A stretch of 64,000 nucleotides of DNA. Source: Aurantimonas sp. 22II-16-19i. Lineage in GTDB: Bacteria > Pseudomonadota > Alphaproteobacteria > Rhizobiales > Rhizobiaceae. Every line of letters begins with the position of its first letter. Positions within the stretch are counted from its first letter, which is position 1. The stretch spans positions 1 through 64,000 of the forward strand of contig NZ_AQQS01000007.1 in assembly GCF_002088275.1 (NCBI RefSeq). Reading direction: 5' to 3'. The notes under the pieces were generated by a model that was not told where the DNA came from, made no database searches, and saw only the letters and a program-made list of their open reading frames with translations. The translations under genes were made by a program, and so were the position numbers. Of this stretch, positions 19,065-28,179 are shown one piece after another.

Positions 19065-19804
19065 TGTTCGAGCGCCGCTGCACGACCGGTCACGCAACTG
19101 CCCAGCCCTTTGCATGGTCAAGATTGTTTCCCAAGGTACCGCAAGACATGACCGAAACACTCGGCTTCTTCCAGGCATGGCTGAGGGCCCCCTTGCGCGT
19201 CGCGGCCGTTGCTCCGTCAGGACGCGCTCTGGCCACTCTCATGACCTGCGAAATCACGAGGGCGACCGGCCCGGTGATCGAGCTCGGGCCAGGCATGGGT
19301 TCGTTCACGCGCGCCCTCATCGCACGCGGTGTCAGGCCGGACGACCTTGCTCTGATCGAGTTCGGTGCGGATTTCGCCGCCAGCCTGCACCGGCGCTACC
19401 CGGACGCCCAGACGCTCTGCATGGATGCCGCGCGCCTGCGCAGCGTCGAACTCTTCGGCGGCAGGCCCGCCGGCGCCACCATCAGCGGATTGCCCTTGTT
19501 GTCGATGCGGCCGCGCGAGGTGTTTGGGATCCTGACCGGCGCCTTCCGCAAGATGAGATCGGACGGCGCGTTCTATCAGTTCACCTATGGGCCGCGTTGC
19601 CCGGTATCCGGCAGGCTGCTGGAACATCTCGGTCTCGAAGCGGAACGGATCGGCGGCACCTTCGCCAATCTTCCGCCGGCATCGGTCTATCGCATTCGTC
19701 GCAAGAGCCCGTTACCTGCCGTGGGCGCGAGCGGGAGCCGAATGATGCCCGATCGCTCGGCTGAGGTGCGCGATCACGAAGACGCCCCGGCGCGTGGCCG
19801 ATGA
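19064..19804 (+). CDS. Class I SAM-dependent methyltransferase, phospholipid N-methyltransferase-like
   Basis: The recognisable family region begins at FFQAWLRAPLRVAAVAPSGR, followed by the SAM-binding VIELGPGMGSFTRALI and the PmtA-like motif ISGLPLLSMRP. Relatives include bacterial phosphatidylethanolamine N-methyltransferase PmtA and its paralogues. Two starts are possible: ATG 19064, coupled to the DedA stop (TGATG, 246 residues), or ATG 19148 (218 residues), which fits the usual family N terminus better. The C-terminal 30 residues are polar and unusual. Two further paralogues lie at 59072 and 59868. Linkage to a DedA gene suggests a membrane-lipid role. Confidence 0.75.
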   Translation: MFERRCTTGHATAQPFAWSRLFPKVPQDMTETLGFFQAWLRAPLRVAAVAPSGRALATLMTCEITRATGPVIELGPGMGSFTRALIARGVRPDDLALIEFGADFAASLHRRYPDAQTLCMDAARLRSVELFGGRPAGATISGLPLLSMRPREVFGILTGAFRKMRSDGAFYQFTYGPRCPVSGRLLEHLGLEAERIGGTFANLPPASVYRIRRKSPLPAVGASGSRMMPDRSAEVRDHEDAPARGR

Positions 19805-19981
19805 CGGGGTCGAATGGCAACTTTTCCGACCCTTATGATACGCTCGATCGCTACCCGGACCTGAAGCCACCTCTCCTGCCGCTTGCCTGCCTTTGCAAAA
19901 GTGCCGAAGCCGCAGCGGAGACTGAAAACCCCTGGCTGTCAGTCGAGGCAGGGAAATTCACCACACGTTCTCGAGGTCCGG

Positions 19982-20887
19982 TCAGCGGCGGGCCTCCCAG
20001 GCGTAGCTCTTCATGTGATCGAGGAACGCCCGCATGGCCGCACTCGGGTGGCGACGATTGGGATAATACAGAAACCAGTGCGGCAGGGTGGCGCTCCAGT
20101 CCGGGAGAAGCTCGACCAGCCGACCCTCGCGGATATGGGATTTGGCATAGTCGTCGAAGACGTGGGCGATTCCCTTGCCCGCCAGGGCCGCCTGAAGCTC
20201 GTTCTGCGCCGAACTGACCGTGAGGCGTCCGCTGGGCGTGACTTCCAGCTCTTCCTCTCCGAAAGCGAATCGCCACGTGACGAGAGCGCCGCCGGGAAAT
20301 CTGCGCTTGATGCAGTCGTGACCGACGAGATCATGCGGCGTGTCTGGAGTGCCTCGTCTTGCGACGTAATCCGGTGAAGCGACGATCGCATAGCGAAGCG
20401 ATGGTCCCAGGGGGACCGCGATCATGTCCTGCGCCAGTTGCCGGCCGAACCTGACGCCGGCGTCGAAGCCTTGCGCCACGATGTCGATCACCGCCGCATC
20501 GCTGATGATCTCGATCTTCACCTCGCGAAAGCGATCCATGAAATGGAACACGAGGGGGCAGAGGAAATGGTCGACGGCGGGTGCCGGCGCATTGATCCGG
20601 AGCGTCCCCGACGGGCTGTCCCGCAATTCGTCGACCTCGGCGATCGCGAGCTGGATGTCGCTCAGAGCCGGGGCGAGACGATCGAGGAGGCGTTGACCTG
20701 CCTCCGTCGGCGAGACGCTTCTCGTCGTCCGGTTGAGGAGTCGGATCCCTAGCGCCTCTTCCAGCGCATTGATCGTCTGGCTCAAGGCTGATGCGGAAAC
20801 GCCTCGCTCGAGCGCTGCCGCCCGAAACCCGCCACACCGGACGATGGCGACGAAGACATCGAAACTGTCGAGACGAAGCGGGTTAAT
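19982..20887 (-). CDS. LysR family transcriptional regulator, apparently with an ATT start
   Basis: The C-terminal domain is a typical LysR effector domain ([24 protein letters not shown]). The helix-turn-helix can be read in one open frame from about 20887: [20 protein letters not shown], then [20 protein letters not shown]. The usual start codons are missing: the frame is closed by TAG upstream and the first candidate is ATT at 20887-20885, giving a normal 301 residues. The only canonical start nearby, TTG at 20785, would cut the helix-turn-helix in half. So either ATT is used or the start has been mutated. It diverges from the MBL-fold gene and probably regulates it. Confidence 0.8.
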   Translation of the reverse strand: MNPLRLDSFDVFVAIVRCGGFRAAALERGVSASALSQTINALEEALGIRLLNRTTRSVSPTEAGQRLLDRLAPALSDIQLAIAEVDELRDSPSGTLRINAPAPAVDHFLCPLVFHFMDRFREVKIEIISDAAVIDIVAQGFDAGVRFGRQLAQDMIAVPLGPSLRYAIVASPDYVARRGTPDTPHDLVGHDCIKRRFPGGALVTWRFAFGEEELEVTPSGRLTVSSAQNELQAALAGKGIAHVFDDYAKSHIREGRLVELLPDWSATLPHWFLYYPNRRHPSAAMRAFLDHMKSYAWEARR

Positions 20888-20910
20888 TGCGAAGCCAGGC
20901 TAATCAAGTT

Positions 20911-20923
20911 GGTAAATTTTACC
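20911..20923. promoter_or_regulatory. Putative LysR-type operator palindrome
   Basis: GGTAAATTTTACC is a perfect 6-bp dyad around one base in an A+T-rich island between the divergent LysR and MBL-fold genes. It fits the T-N11-A pattern of LysR sites and lies 24 bp from the putative regulator start. Confidence 0.5.
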
Positions 20924-21057
20924 CTACTTATCAGCACAGTCCCCTGGTGTCATGGTCGATGGGCAATTCTACCGCGCTCCGATCGCCTCCCACCGGTCGA
21001 CTGACAGTCTCGCGGGCTGGATGCTGCGAGCGAGCGACCAATCGGAAGGAAATATCG

Positions 21058-22047
21058 ATGAAGACGCTCACCCTGAACAGACGCGCCGTCATGCTCACCG
21101 CCGTCGCCGGGGCATCTTCCGTGCTCGTCCCCGGCGGTGGCGGCCGCGCATATGCGCAGACAGCGCCGAGGCCCGCGAACGGCAACGCCGGGCACTATCG
21201 CTTCCAAGTCGGCGAGATTGCTGCGACGGTCTTGAGCGACGGCGTCATCGGCGGCCCGCCCTCCATCTATGCAAGCGACGCCCCCGAGGCGACGCTTCGG
21301 GAGGTCCTCAGGCGAGCCTTCCTGCCGACCGATCACCTGACGCTCAACCTGAACACGCTTCTGATCGAGACCGGTGGACGGCGAATCCTCATCGAAGCCG
21401 GCGCGGGCGCGATGATGGGACCGAATGGCGGCCGGATCTTCGACAATCTGGCGGCGATCGGCCTCACCCCCGCGGACATCGACACGATCGTCATTTCGCA
21501 CACTCATCCCGACCATGTCGGCAACCTTCGAACCGCGGATGGCGGTAAGGCGTTCCCGAGGGCGACCGTCTTCCTGCCGAAGGCGGACTGGGATTTCTTC
21601 GTCCGCAACGATCCCGATCTGTCCTACATGCCCGTTCCGGAAGATTTTCGCCGGCGCTTCGGCGCGGCCATCAAGACCAGCCTCGAACCGGTCACGCAGG
21701 ATGTCGAACTCTACGAGGCCGGCGCCGAGATCGCGCCGGGCCTTACGACCCTAGCCGCCTCCGGTCACACGCCGGGCATGGCGACCTTCCTCGTCCACTC
21801 GGGCGACGACCAACTCCTCCTGACAGCGGATCTCGCCTACCACCCGGTCGTCAATGTCGACAATTCCTGGCTTCCCGGCCCCGACCGCGACAAGGAGACC
21901 GCCCTTGCCTCCCGCCGTCGCATCTTCGACAGAGCGGCTGCCGACCGGATTCCGGTGCTCGGCTTCCACTTCCCGTTTCCGGGCCTCGGCCGGATGCTGA
22001 AGACCGATGACGCCTATGCCTGGGTGCCCGCCAACTGGCAGTTTTGA
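21058..22047 (+). CDS. MBL-fold metallo-hydrolase with Tat signal
   Basis: A 329-residue exported hydrolase. The twin-arginine region NRRAVMLTAVAGASS precedes a likely cleavage after GRAYA. The metal-binding motif SHTHPDHVGN, the later ASGHTPGMAT, the aspartate in LLTADLAYHP and a final GFHFPFPG supply the expected ligands for two metal ions. Start ATG 21058 follows GGAAGGAAATATCG. This subgroup includes quorum-quenching lactonases and other periplasmic hydrolases; the substrate is not determined. It is transcribed away from the LysR gene. Confidence 0.9.
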   Translation: MKTLTLNRRAVMLTAVAGASSVLVPGGGGRAYAQTAPRPANGNAGHYRFQVGEIAATVLSDGVIGGPPSIYASDAPEATLREVLRRAFLPTDHLTLNLNTLLIETGGRRILIEAGAGAMMGPNGGRIFDNLAAIGLTPADIDTIVISHTHPDHVGNLRTADGGKAFPRATVFLPKADWDFFVRNDPDLSYMPVPEDFRRRFGAAIKTSLEPVTQDVELYEAGAEIAPGLTTLAASGHTPGMATFLVHSGDDQLLLTADLAYHPVVNVDNSWLPGPDRDKETALASRRRIFDRAAADRIPVLGFHFPFPGLGRMLKTDDAYAWVPANWQF

Positions 22048-22370
22048 GATCCACCGCGATCGAACGGGTAACGCTTGTGGGTCAGTCGATCATCCATCGC
22101 GTGTGGACGTGTCCCGTCTGGCAAGTCTGAGAAGAAGCACTTTGGACGAGGCGGGCCAACGCGAAAATCACTGCCGCCTCGATCCGGCCAGCAGACTGGC
22201 TGGTCTTAGGCTGGTCTCCGGATCGGCGCTGACTTCATCGTCTGGTCACTGCGTTGGCCGGCGATCCGATCGTTACCATCTGGCTCGCCCTGTCGAGCCA
22301 TGACGCCGTTGGAAAGCCAGCGTCGACACGTATCCCGCCAAGGGCAAGCCGGCTGATGAGCCAGTCCGCC
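22048..22370. other. Intergenic region between convergent MBL-fold and SDR genes
   Basis: The 323 bp between two convergent genes hold no supported gene. I see short direct and inverted repeats only, none strong enough to call a terminator. Confidence 0.4.
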
Positions 22371-23120
22371 TCAGGTCAAGGCCATGCCGCCGTCGACGCG
22401 CAAGTTGACGCCGGTGAGATATCTGCCGGCATCGGAGGCGAGAAAGAGGGCCGCCTTGGCGACGTCCACCGGATCGCCGATCCTGCCGAGAGGGATTTGC
22501 CCAACGAGCGATGCGACGAAGGCCCGGCCCTCCTCCGGTTCGAGACCCAGCTTCGCGATGATGCCGGTGTCTGTCGGACCGGGGCTGAGGACGTTGACGC
22601 GGATGCGACGCGCTTTCAGTTCCAGTGCCCAGACGCGCGAGAATGCGACCAGCGCCGCCTTCGATCCGGCATAGGCGGCATGGCCGAGAAGCGTCTTGTC
22701 GCTGGCGATCGACCCGACGAGAATGATGGAGCCACCGTCGCACATGACCGGCAGGAGGCTCTGGACCCCGAAGAAGACGCCTCGGGCGTTGGTGTCGAAC
22801 TGCGCGTCGAACGCCTCTTCCGAGACCTCGGAAAACGGCGCAATGGCGATCCGCCCGGCATTGGCGACATAGATGTCGAGTTGCCCGAAGCGGCTTGCGA
22901 CCGTTGCCGCGACCTCTTCGCGATGCGCCGCCTCGGCGATGTCGCCGGCGACGGCAAGGGCATTCTTTCCGATGCTCGCGGCGGCTGCCGCGATCACCTC
23001 GGCGCGCCGCCCGGTGACGACGACCTGCGCGCCTTCCTGTGCGAAAAGCCGCGCCGTGGCGAGGCCGATGCCGCTTCCGCCGCCCGTGATAACGGCGACT
23101 TTTCCCTCGAGAACACCCAT
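22371..23120 (-). CDS. SDR family oxidoreductase (glucose/3-oxoacyl reductase type)
   Basis: A 249-residue classical SDR: VITGGGSGIGLATARLF for cofactor binding, IYVANAGRIA, catalytic Ser in ILVGSIAS, YAGSK catalytic pair and the conserved LSPGPTDTGI after it. An Arg immediately after the second strand (VVTGRR) suggests preference for NADP(H). I took ATG 23120 because the protein then begins MGVLEGKVAVITGG as its relatives do. The gene stands alone between the MBL-fold gene and the FixJ-type regulator operon. Substrate unknown. Confidence 0.9.
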   Translation of the reverse strand: MGVLEGKVAVITGGGSGIGLATARLFAQEGAQVVVTGRRAEVIAAAAASIGKNALAVAGDIAEAAHREEVAATVASRFGQLDIYVANAGRIAIAPFSEVSEEAFDAQFDTNARGVFFGVQSLLPVMCDGGSIILVGSIASDKTLLGHAAYAGSKAALVAFSRVWALELKARRIRVNVLSPGPTDTGIIAKLGLEPEEGRAFVASLVGQIPLGRIGDPVDVAKAALFLASDAGRYLTGVNLRVDGGMALT

Positions 23121-23202
23121 CTTGTCCGCCCCTGCCCTTATGGTCAAAACCGACCGTAGCAAGGACGCAGGGCGGAAACCCTCGTTCATTCGGCAGCATG
23201 TC

Positions 23203-23940
23203 TCATACGAAGGGGTGATGCAATTCGTCTCGGCGGAGCGGCGACGCCGTGCCCTCCTCTGACGAAAGTTGCTCCTCCATGCGAACCAGATCAGGCAGCG
23301 ACCGGGCACCCATCTTGCGCATCGCCTTGCCGCGATGGATCTTCACGGTGACTTCGGAAATTTTCAGACGACCGGCGACCTGCTTGTTGAGAAGCCCGGC
23401 CGCAACGAGGGCCATCACCTGTCGTTCGCGGTCGGACAGGCTGGCATGGCGCCGGCGAAGGTCGGCCGCTGCGGCGTCTTCCGCGCGGCGCTTGCGGTCG
23501 AGGCGAATGCCGGTCGCGACGGCGGAGAGCATCTCTTCTTCGCGGAACGGTTTGGGGAGGAAATCGACGGCGCCCTGCTTCATTCCCCGTACGGTCATCG
23601 GGATGTCGCCGTGGGCGGTCGTCAGGACGACGGGAATCCGTTCGCCGGCTTCGAGAAGCCGCTGCTGGAAATCGAGGCCACTCTGGGTGCGCAGCCGAAT
23701 GTCGAGCACGAGACAACTCGGCACCTCGGGCCGCTTCCCGGCCAAGAAATCCTGCGGCGAGGCGAACACCGCCACCTCATATCCGGTCGAAAGGAACAGA
23801 TCCCCCAGAGCGTCGCGCAACCGCATATCGTCATCGACGACGTAGATCCGGGGCGGGACGTCATGAATCTTTCGAGAGCGCTTGCCTGTCGCGCTGCCAT
23901 TCGCTTCGAGTGTTCGAGACTGTTGCGCTGTCGACATCAT
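23203..23940 (-). CDS. FixJ/NarL-type response regulator
   Basis: A 245-residue regulator with a 30-residue polar N-terminal extension, a receiver (VVDDDMRLRDAL, phosphoacceptor Asp80 in LVLDIRLRTQSG, Lys in FLPKPFREEE) and a LuxR-type helix-turn-helix (LSDRERQVMALVAAGLLNKQ, VKIHRGKAMRKMG). It is the last gene of a four-gene overlapping operon headed by the PAS kinase; its start overlaps the preceding receiver gene by 4 bp. A second FixJ-like regulator lies two genes upstream. Confidence 0.92.
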   Translation of the reverse strand: MMSTAQQSRTLEANGSATGKRSRKIHDVPPRIYVVDDDMRLRDALGDLFLSTGYEVAVFASPQDFLAGKRPEVPSCLVLDIRLRTQSGLDFQQRLLEAGERIPVVLTTAHGDIPMTVRGMKQGAVDFLPKPFREEEMLSAVATGIRLDRKRRAEDAAAADLRRRHASLSDRERQVMALVAAGLLNKQVAGRLKISEVTVKIHRGKAMRKMGARSLPDLVRMEEQLSSEEGTASPLRRDELHHPFV

Positions 23941-24323
23941 CCATTACCCCTTTCAGCGTTGTTCAGCGCTTTGTCGATGGCAGTCAGAAGTGCCTGCCCG
24001 TCGAACGGCTTGCGGAAGATTCGATGACCCATGCCATCCCCGACTACGCGTCCTTCGGCGAGTTCGTGGCGACCGGTGATCAAGAAGACCGGCACCTCGG
24101 GGCGGCGCTCGCCGACCAGGCGCTCGAGCGCAAATCCGTCCAGGCGCGGCATGCCGATATCGGTGATCAGGCAGTCCATCCGCGCGACCCCGTCACTGCG
24201 GACCAGGTGCCGGCCCGACGGATAGGTCAATACCTCGTAGCCGACCGACTCCAGCAATTCGCGGAGGGATTCCAGGAGCCGCATGTCGTCGTCGACGATC
24301 GCGACAGTCTTCGGATGGTTCAT
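23937..24323 (-). CDS. Single-domain response regulator (receiver only)
   Basis: A 128-residue stand-alone receiver: AIVDDDMRLLESL, phosphoacceptor Asp55 in CLITDIGMPRLDG, Thr/Ser position in FLITGRH and Lys in IFRKPFDGQ. It has no output domain, so it can act as a phosphate shuttle or sink, or bind a protein partner. It overlaps both neighbours by 4 bp, placing it between two FixJ-type regulators and downstream of their kinase. Confidence 0.92.
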   Translation of the reverse strand: MNHPKTVAIVDDDMRLLESLRELLESVGYEVLTYPSGRHLVRSDGVARMDCLITDIGMPRLDGFALERLVGERRPEVPVFLITGRHELAEGRVVGDGMGHRIFRKPFDGQALLTAIDKALNNAERGNG

Positions 24324-24964
24324 TCGGCAGGCCTTCTCGTGCGCCGTGTGTGGGTCACGGGAATGCGCAGGCTAGCAGCCATGCGAACCAGATCCGCGAG
24401 CGAAGCCGCCTGCATCTTCTGCATGATCCTGCGGCGGTGAATCTGAAGCGTGACGTCGCTGATGCCGAGTTCGGACGCCGCCTGCTTGTTGAGGAGCCCG
24501 CCGACGACAAGCGGCAGAACGTCCCGCTCGCGCGGCGTCAGGGTCTGAAATCTGGCCCTCAGGCCCTCGGTCTCCGCCTGTGCCGACCGGCCGAGCCTGT
24601 CCAGCTTCAAGCCGGCCCTGACGGCCGCAAGCAGCGCATCCTCCCCGACCGGCTTCGTGAGGAAGTCGATCGCCCCGGCCTTGATGGCCTGGACCGAGGA
24701 CGGGATGTCACCATGCCCGGTGAGAAAGACGATCGGCGGATGAGAGGCGCCGGCGATCCGCTGCTGGAAATCGAGACCGTTGATGTCGGGCAACTCGACG
24801 TCGAGAATGAGGCATGCAGGCCCTTCGGGCCGCTCGAACCTCGTATAATCGGCCGCCGACGCGAAGCCGACACTGGGTAGACCCCAGGCCGTCAAGAGTT
24901 CTTCGAGCGCTTCGCGCACCCGTGCGTCATCGTCGACGACATAGACGATCTCTTCCCCACTCAT
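24320..24964 (-). CDS. FixJ-type response regulator
   Basis: A 214-residue regulator of standard FixJ length: YVVDDDARVREAL, phosphoacceptor Asp55 in CLILDVELPDING, Lys in DFLTKPVGEDA and a LuxR-type output domain (LTPRERDVLPLVVGGLLNKQ, LQIHRRRIMQKMQ). It starts at ATG 24964, overlapping the stop of the histidine kinase gene (ATGA), and is therefore the most likely direct partner of that kinase. Its own stop overlaps the single receiver gene. Confidence 0.93.
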   Translation of the reverse strand: MSGEEIVYVVDDDARVREALEELLTAWGLPSVGFASAADYTRFERPEGPACLILDVELPDINGLDFQQRIAGASHPPIVFLTGHGDIPSSVQAIKAGAIDFLTKPVGEDALLAAVRAGLKLDRLGRSAQAETEGLRARFQTLTPRERDVLPLVVGGLLNKQAASELGISDVTLQIHRRRIMQKMQAASLADLVRMAASLRIPVTHTRRTRRPAE

Positions 24965-27372
24965 GATACAGCTGCCGCCTGAAGCGGCAGGGCAAAGCGC
25001 ACGATGGTGCCGCGCGGCTCGCCGCAGATGGCCCAGAGCCGGCCGCGGTGGGCTTCCACGATGGAGCGGCAGATCGAAAGGCCCATGCCCATCCCGCCCT
25101 GCTTGGTAGTGAAGAACGCATCGAAGATCCGGTCGGGGTCCTCGATGCCGGGCCCTTCGTCGCGGACTTCGACGACAAGTTCGCCATTTTCGAGCCGCGA
25201 GCGGATCGCGACCGTTCTTCCGGTTACTCGCCCGGACTCCATCGCCTCGATGCCGTTGCGGATGAGGTTGATCAGGACCTGTTGGACCTGGACGCGATCG
25301 ACGTCGACGGACGGAATGCCGGGATCGAGGTCGGTGACGATGGCGATGCCGGCGGCGCGGGCATCGTCGGCCATCAGCGTGCAGGCCTCGCCGAGAACCT
25401 GGTTGATGTCCAGTGTGGTGCGTGTCTGCGTCGATTGCTTGAACAGGGCGCGGACGCGGCCGACGACATCGGCTGCGGCATGGGCATCCCGGATGACCCG
25501 TTCCGTAGTGATCCGCGCCCGTTCGATGTTGGGCGCATCGGCGCCAAGCCAGCGCTGGCACGCATGGGCATTGGCGACGATGGCGGCCAGCGGCTGGTTG
25601 ACCTCGTGGGCAATCGAGGCGGAGAGCTCCGCCAGACTGGCCGCCTGCATCGCCCCGGCCAGACGATCCTGCAGGCGCCGCAGGGCCAGCTGGGAGCTCA
25701 CTTCGCTGTCGACGTCGATCAGGATGCCGTAGCGACCGGCAAGATTGCCCGCCCCGTCCCGGCGCGAGGCCGAGCGGCCCTCGAACCAGCGATACGAACC
25801 GTCAGCCTGGCGGACGCGAAACCGGTGCGTGACGGGAATGCCCGCTCGGAAATCCCGCTCGTGCACGACGCGCAGCGCGGGATAGTCGTCAGGATGGACG
25901 AGCACCTTGATGGCGCTCGCCAGATCGTTCTGGGCTTGCTCGTCGGGACGATAGTTCGTCACGTCGAAGAGCGTCTTGTTGAAGAATGCCGGGCCGTCAT
26001 AGTCCCGCACCGACCAGATCATCGCCGGCAGGGTGTCGATGATCTCGCGATAGGCGCCCTCGCTCTGCCTGAGGGCATCCTCGGCCTGCTTGACCTCGTC
26101 CACGTCGAGGCAGAGGCCGTACCACTGGATGATGGTCCCGTCCTCGTCGCGCAGCGGCTCGGCGCGGTTGTCGGACCAGCGATAGACCCCGTCTGCCCGC
26201 CTGACGCGGAAGCGCATGGCAAAGGAGGCACCGGTCTGAAGGCTTGCGAGAAGACTGGCCTCCGCAACGGCGAGATCGTCCGGATGGATGACCGCCCGGT
26301 TCGTCTGCGCCAGGCGACCCGGCGCCGGGAGCGCCTCCGGCGCGATGCCGATATACTCCTGCAGTCGCTTGTTGAAATACAGTGTCTCACCGTCCGGCGA
26401 CATGCACCAGATCTGCACCGGCACGGTGTCGACGATCTGCTGCAGGTCGCGCTCGCGCTGCCGCAGCGTTTCGTCGGCGCGTTTGCGGTCGTCGATGTCG
26501 ATGCAGATCCCGTATCGCTGGAGGACGGCGCCGTCCTCGCCCTTGAGCGGCTCCGAGCGCCCCTCGATCCAACGGTAGGCGCCATCGGAACGACGCTGCC
26601 GATACTCCATGACGAAGGACGTTCCGGCTTCTGCCGACCGTCTGACCTCCCGCTCGACCGCGGCAGCATCGTCGGGATGGACGACCGTCGCGACGATCTG
26701 CGCCAGGCGGGATCGATGGGCTGGATCGAAGTCTTCCACGGTGAGGCCGAGATAGGATCGCAACCGCTCGTTCATATAGGTCGGCTCGCCGTCCGGGTCG
26801 GCACACCAGATATGGACCGGAACCGTGTCGATCAGCCGCTGCAGGGCCTGTTCGCGCTGCTGCAGCGCCAGTTCGGTCTTCTTCAGATCGTCGATGTCGA
26901 GCGAGGTTCCGTACCAGGCGACGATCCTGCCCTTCGCGTCGCGCGCCGGATTGGCCGCCGCCCGGATCCAGCGATAGACGCCATCGGCGCGGCGGACCCT
27001 GTGCTCGTTGGAAAAATGCGTCCCCTCCGCCCGGCAGCGGCGCCACGCCTCGGAGGTGCGCTCGAAATCGTCCGGATGCAGAACCGTCTTCTGCAAGTTT
27101 CGAAAGGCCGCGTCGAAATCCGGCGTGGCGTTCTTGTCGAGCAGGAAAAACGCCTCGCCGAGGCCATAGAAGCCGGCGAGTACGGGATTGATATAGGTGA
27201 AGTTGCCGTCGGGATCCGCCGCCCAACCCTGCGCGGGCATGCCCTCGACGATCCGCCGGGCGACGCGATCGATGGTCCGCTCCCGCCTGTCCCGCCGGCG
27301 CTCCCACGAGACACCGCCGACAAATCCGGCGACGGCCGCCAAAATAGCAAAGACCAGGCATGACCAGAACAT
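24961..27372 (-). CDS. Membrane-anchored histidine kinase with four PAS domains
   Basis: An 803-residue FixL-like kinase. One N-terminal membrane helix (LVFAILAAVAGFVGGVSW) is followed by four similar PAS-PAC units, each ending in an RRADGVYRW-like PAC core, over about residues 40-560. The HisKA site has His589 in SIAHEVNQPLAAI, then the N box NLIRNGIEAM and G boxes DEGPGIED and GGMGMGLSIC. No haem-binding FixL pattern is evident, so the ligand is open. It heads an operon with two FixJ-type regulators and a lone receiver, all joined by 4-bp overlaps. Confidence 0.93.
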   Translation of the reverse strand: MFWSCLVFAILAAVAGFVGGVSWERRRDRRERTIDRVARRIVEGMPAQGWAADPDGNFTYINPVLAGFYGLGEAFFLLDKNATPDFDAAFRNLQKTVLHPDDFERTSEAWRRCRAEGTHFSNEHRVRRADGVYRWIRAAANPARDAKGRIVAWYGTSLDIDDLKKTELALQQREQALQRLIDTVPVHIWCADPDGEPTYMNERLRSYLGLTVEDFDPAHRSRLAQIVATVVHPDDAAAVEREVRRSAEAGTSFVMEYRQRRSDGAYRWIEGRSEPLKGEDGAVLQRYGICIDIDDRKRADETLRQRERDLQQIVDTVPVQIWCMSPDGETLYFNKRLQEYIGIAPEALPAPGRLAQTNRAVIHPDDLAVAEASLLASLQTGASFAMRFRVRRADGVYRWSDNRAEPLRDEDGTIIQWYGLCLDVDEVKQAEDALRQSEGAYREIIDTLPAMIWSVRDYDGPAFFNKTLFDVTNYRPDEQAQNDLASAIKVLVHPDDYPALRVVHERDFRAGIPVTHRFRVRQADGSYRWFEGRSASRRDGAGNLAGRYGILIDVDSEVSSQLALRRLQDRLAGAMQAASLAELSASIAHEVNQPLAAIVANAHACQRWLGADAPNIERARITTERVIRDAHAAADVVGRVRALFKQSTQTRTTLDINQVLGEACTLMADDARAAGIAIVTDLDPGIPSVDVDRVQVQQVLINLIRNGIEAMESGRVTGRTVAIRSRLENGELVVEVRDEGPGIEDPDRIFDAFFTTKQGGMGMGLSICRSIVEAHRGRLWAICGEPRGTIVRFALPLQAAAVS

Positions 27373-27492
27373 CCGCGCGAACCTTCGACAGGTCGAATTG
27401 GAACGCGCCGATCATAGCCGAGGAGACGGCCGATGCCTGTCATGGTTTTCCATGACGGACAGGCCCGGGCCCATCGCGGCAGCGAGGTGCCG

Positions 27493-28170
27493 TCACTCCT
27501 CGAAGGGAGTGCCGTCGACCAGATCGACCACCGACGGCGCAGCATAGCCGGGAACATGACGCTCGCCGTAGTCGCGGACGAAATTGTCGTAGGTCGTCCC
27601 GGGATAGTGCGCGGCAATATGGCAGAAGCAGTGGCTCATCCGGCGCTTCATCGCCAGACGGGGGAAGACCGAGACGATCCCCGCGACCGTCTCGCGCGGC
27701 AGCCGGTCATAGTCGAACCCGATGACGTCGAGGCCGATCCCGGCCGTGCAGAGGGCGACCTCGGCTTCCTTGTGGAGCCCGATGGAGGGGGTGGAGTTCA
27801 GCGCGACGGCGTCCCAGACGAGTTGCGCCCGGCGCTCCTCGAACCCGGCGCTTCTCGCAAAGTCCCGGGCGATGTCGGCCGCTTCCACCTCGAACCGGCG
27901 GGGGCCGGCGAAGCTCTCATTGAGGGTGACGTCGTGAAGGAGCGTGGCTACCGCCAGGACTTCGGCGTCGTGCTGCCGTTCCCGAAGCTGCGCCAGCCTT
28001 GCCGCGAACAGCCAAGAGCGCATGACATGGTTGAAGAGGTAGGGCTCGCAATGGTGCCGGGCATGGTCGATCGCCCGATCGACGACCGCCGTCGCAGGCA
28101 CCTCGACGCCCGCCATCAGACGCATCCGTGTCATGTTCTCAAGCTCCGCGTGCAGCTTCAGGAAAGGCAT
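27493..28170 (-). CDS. HD domain hydrolase, cyanamide-hydratase-like
   Basis: A 225-residue HD-fold protein. Metal ligands appear in the order H (FNHVMRSWLFA), HD (ATLLHDVTL) and later histidines (CHIAAHYPG). The RSW and the LLHDVTLNE surroundings resemble fungal and bacterial cyanamide hydratase (DDI2-type) proteins, which add water to cyanamide or related nitriles. ATG 28170 lies 9 bp after the end of the cupin gene, so the two are one operon. Enzyme activity is inferred from the family only. Confidence 0.78.
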   Translation of the reverse strand: MPFLKLHAELENMTRMRLMAGVEVPATAVVDRAIDHARHHCEPYLFNHVMRSWLFAARLAQLRERQHDAEVLAVATLLHDVTLNESFAGPRRFEVEAADIARDFARSAGFEERRAQLVWDAVALNSTPSIGLHKEAEVALCTAGIGLDVIGFDYDRLPRETVAGIVSVFPRLAMKRRMSHCFCHIAAHYPGTTYDNFVRDYGERHVPGYAAPSVVDLVDGTPFEE

Positions 28171-28179
28171 CGAGCCCAG

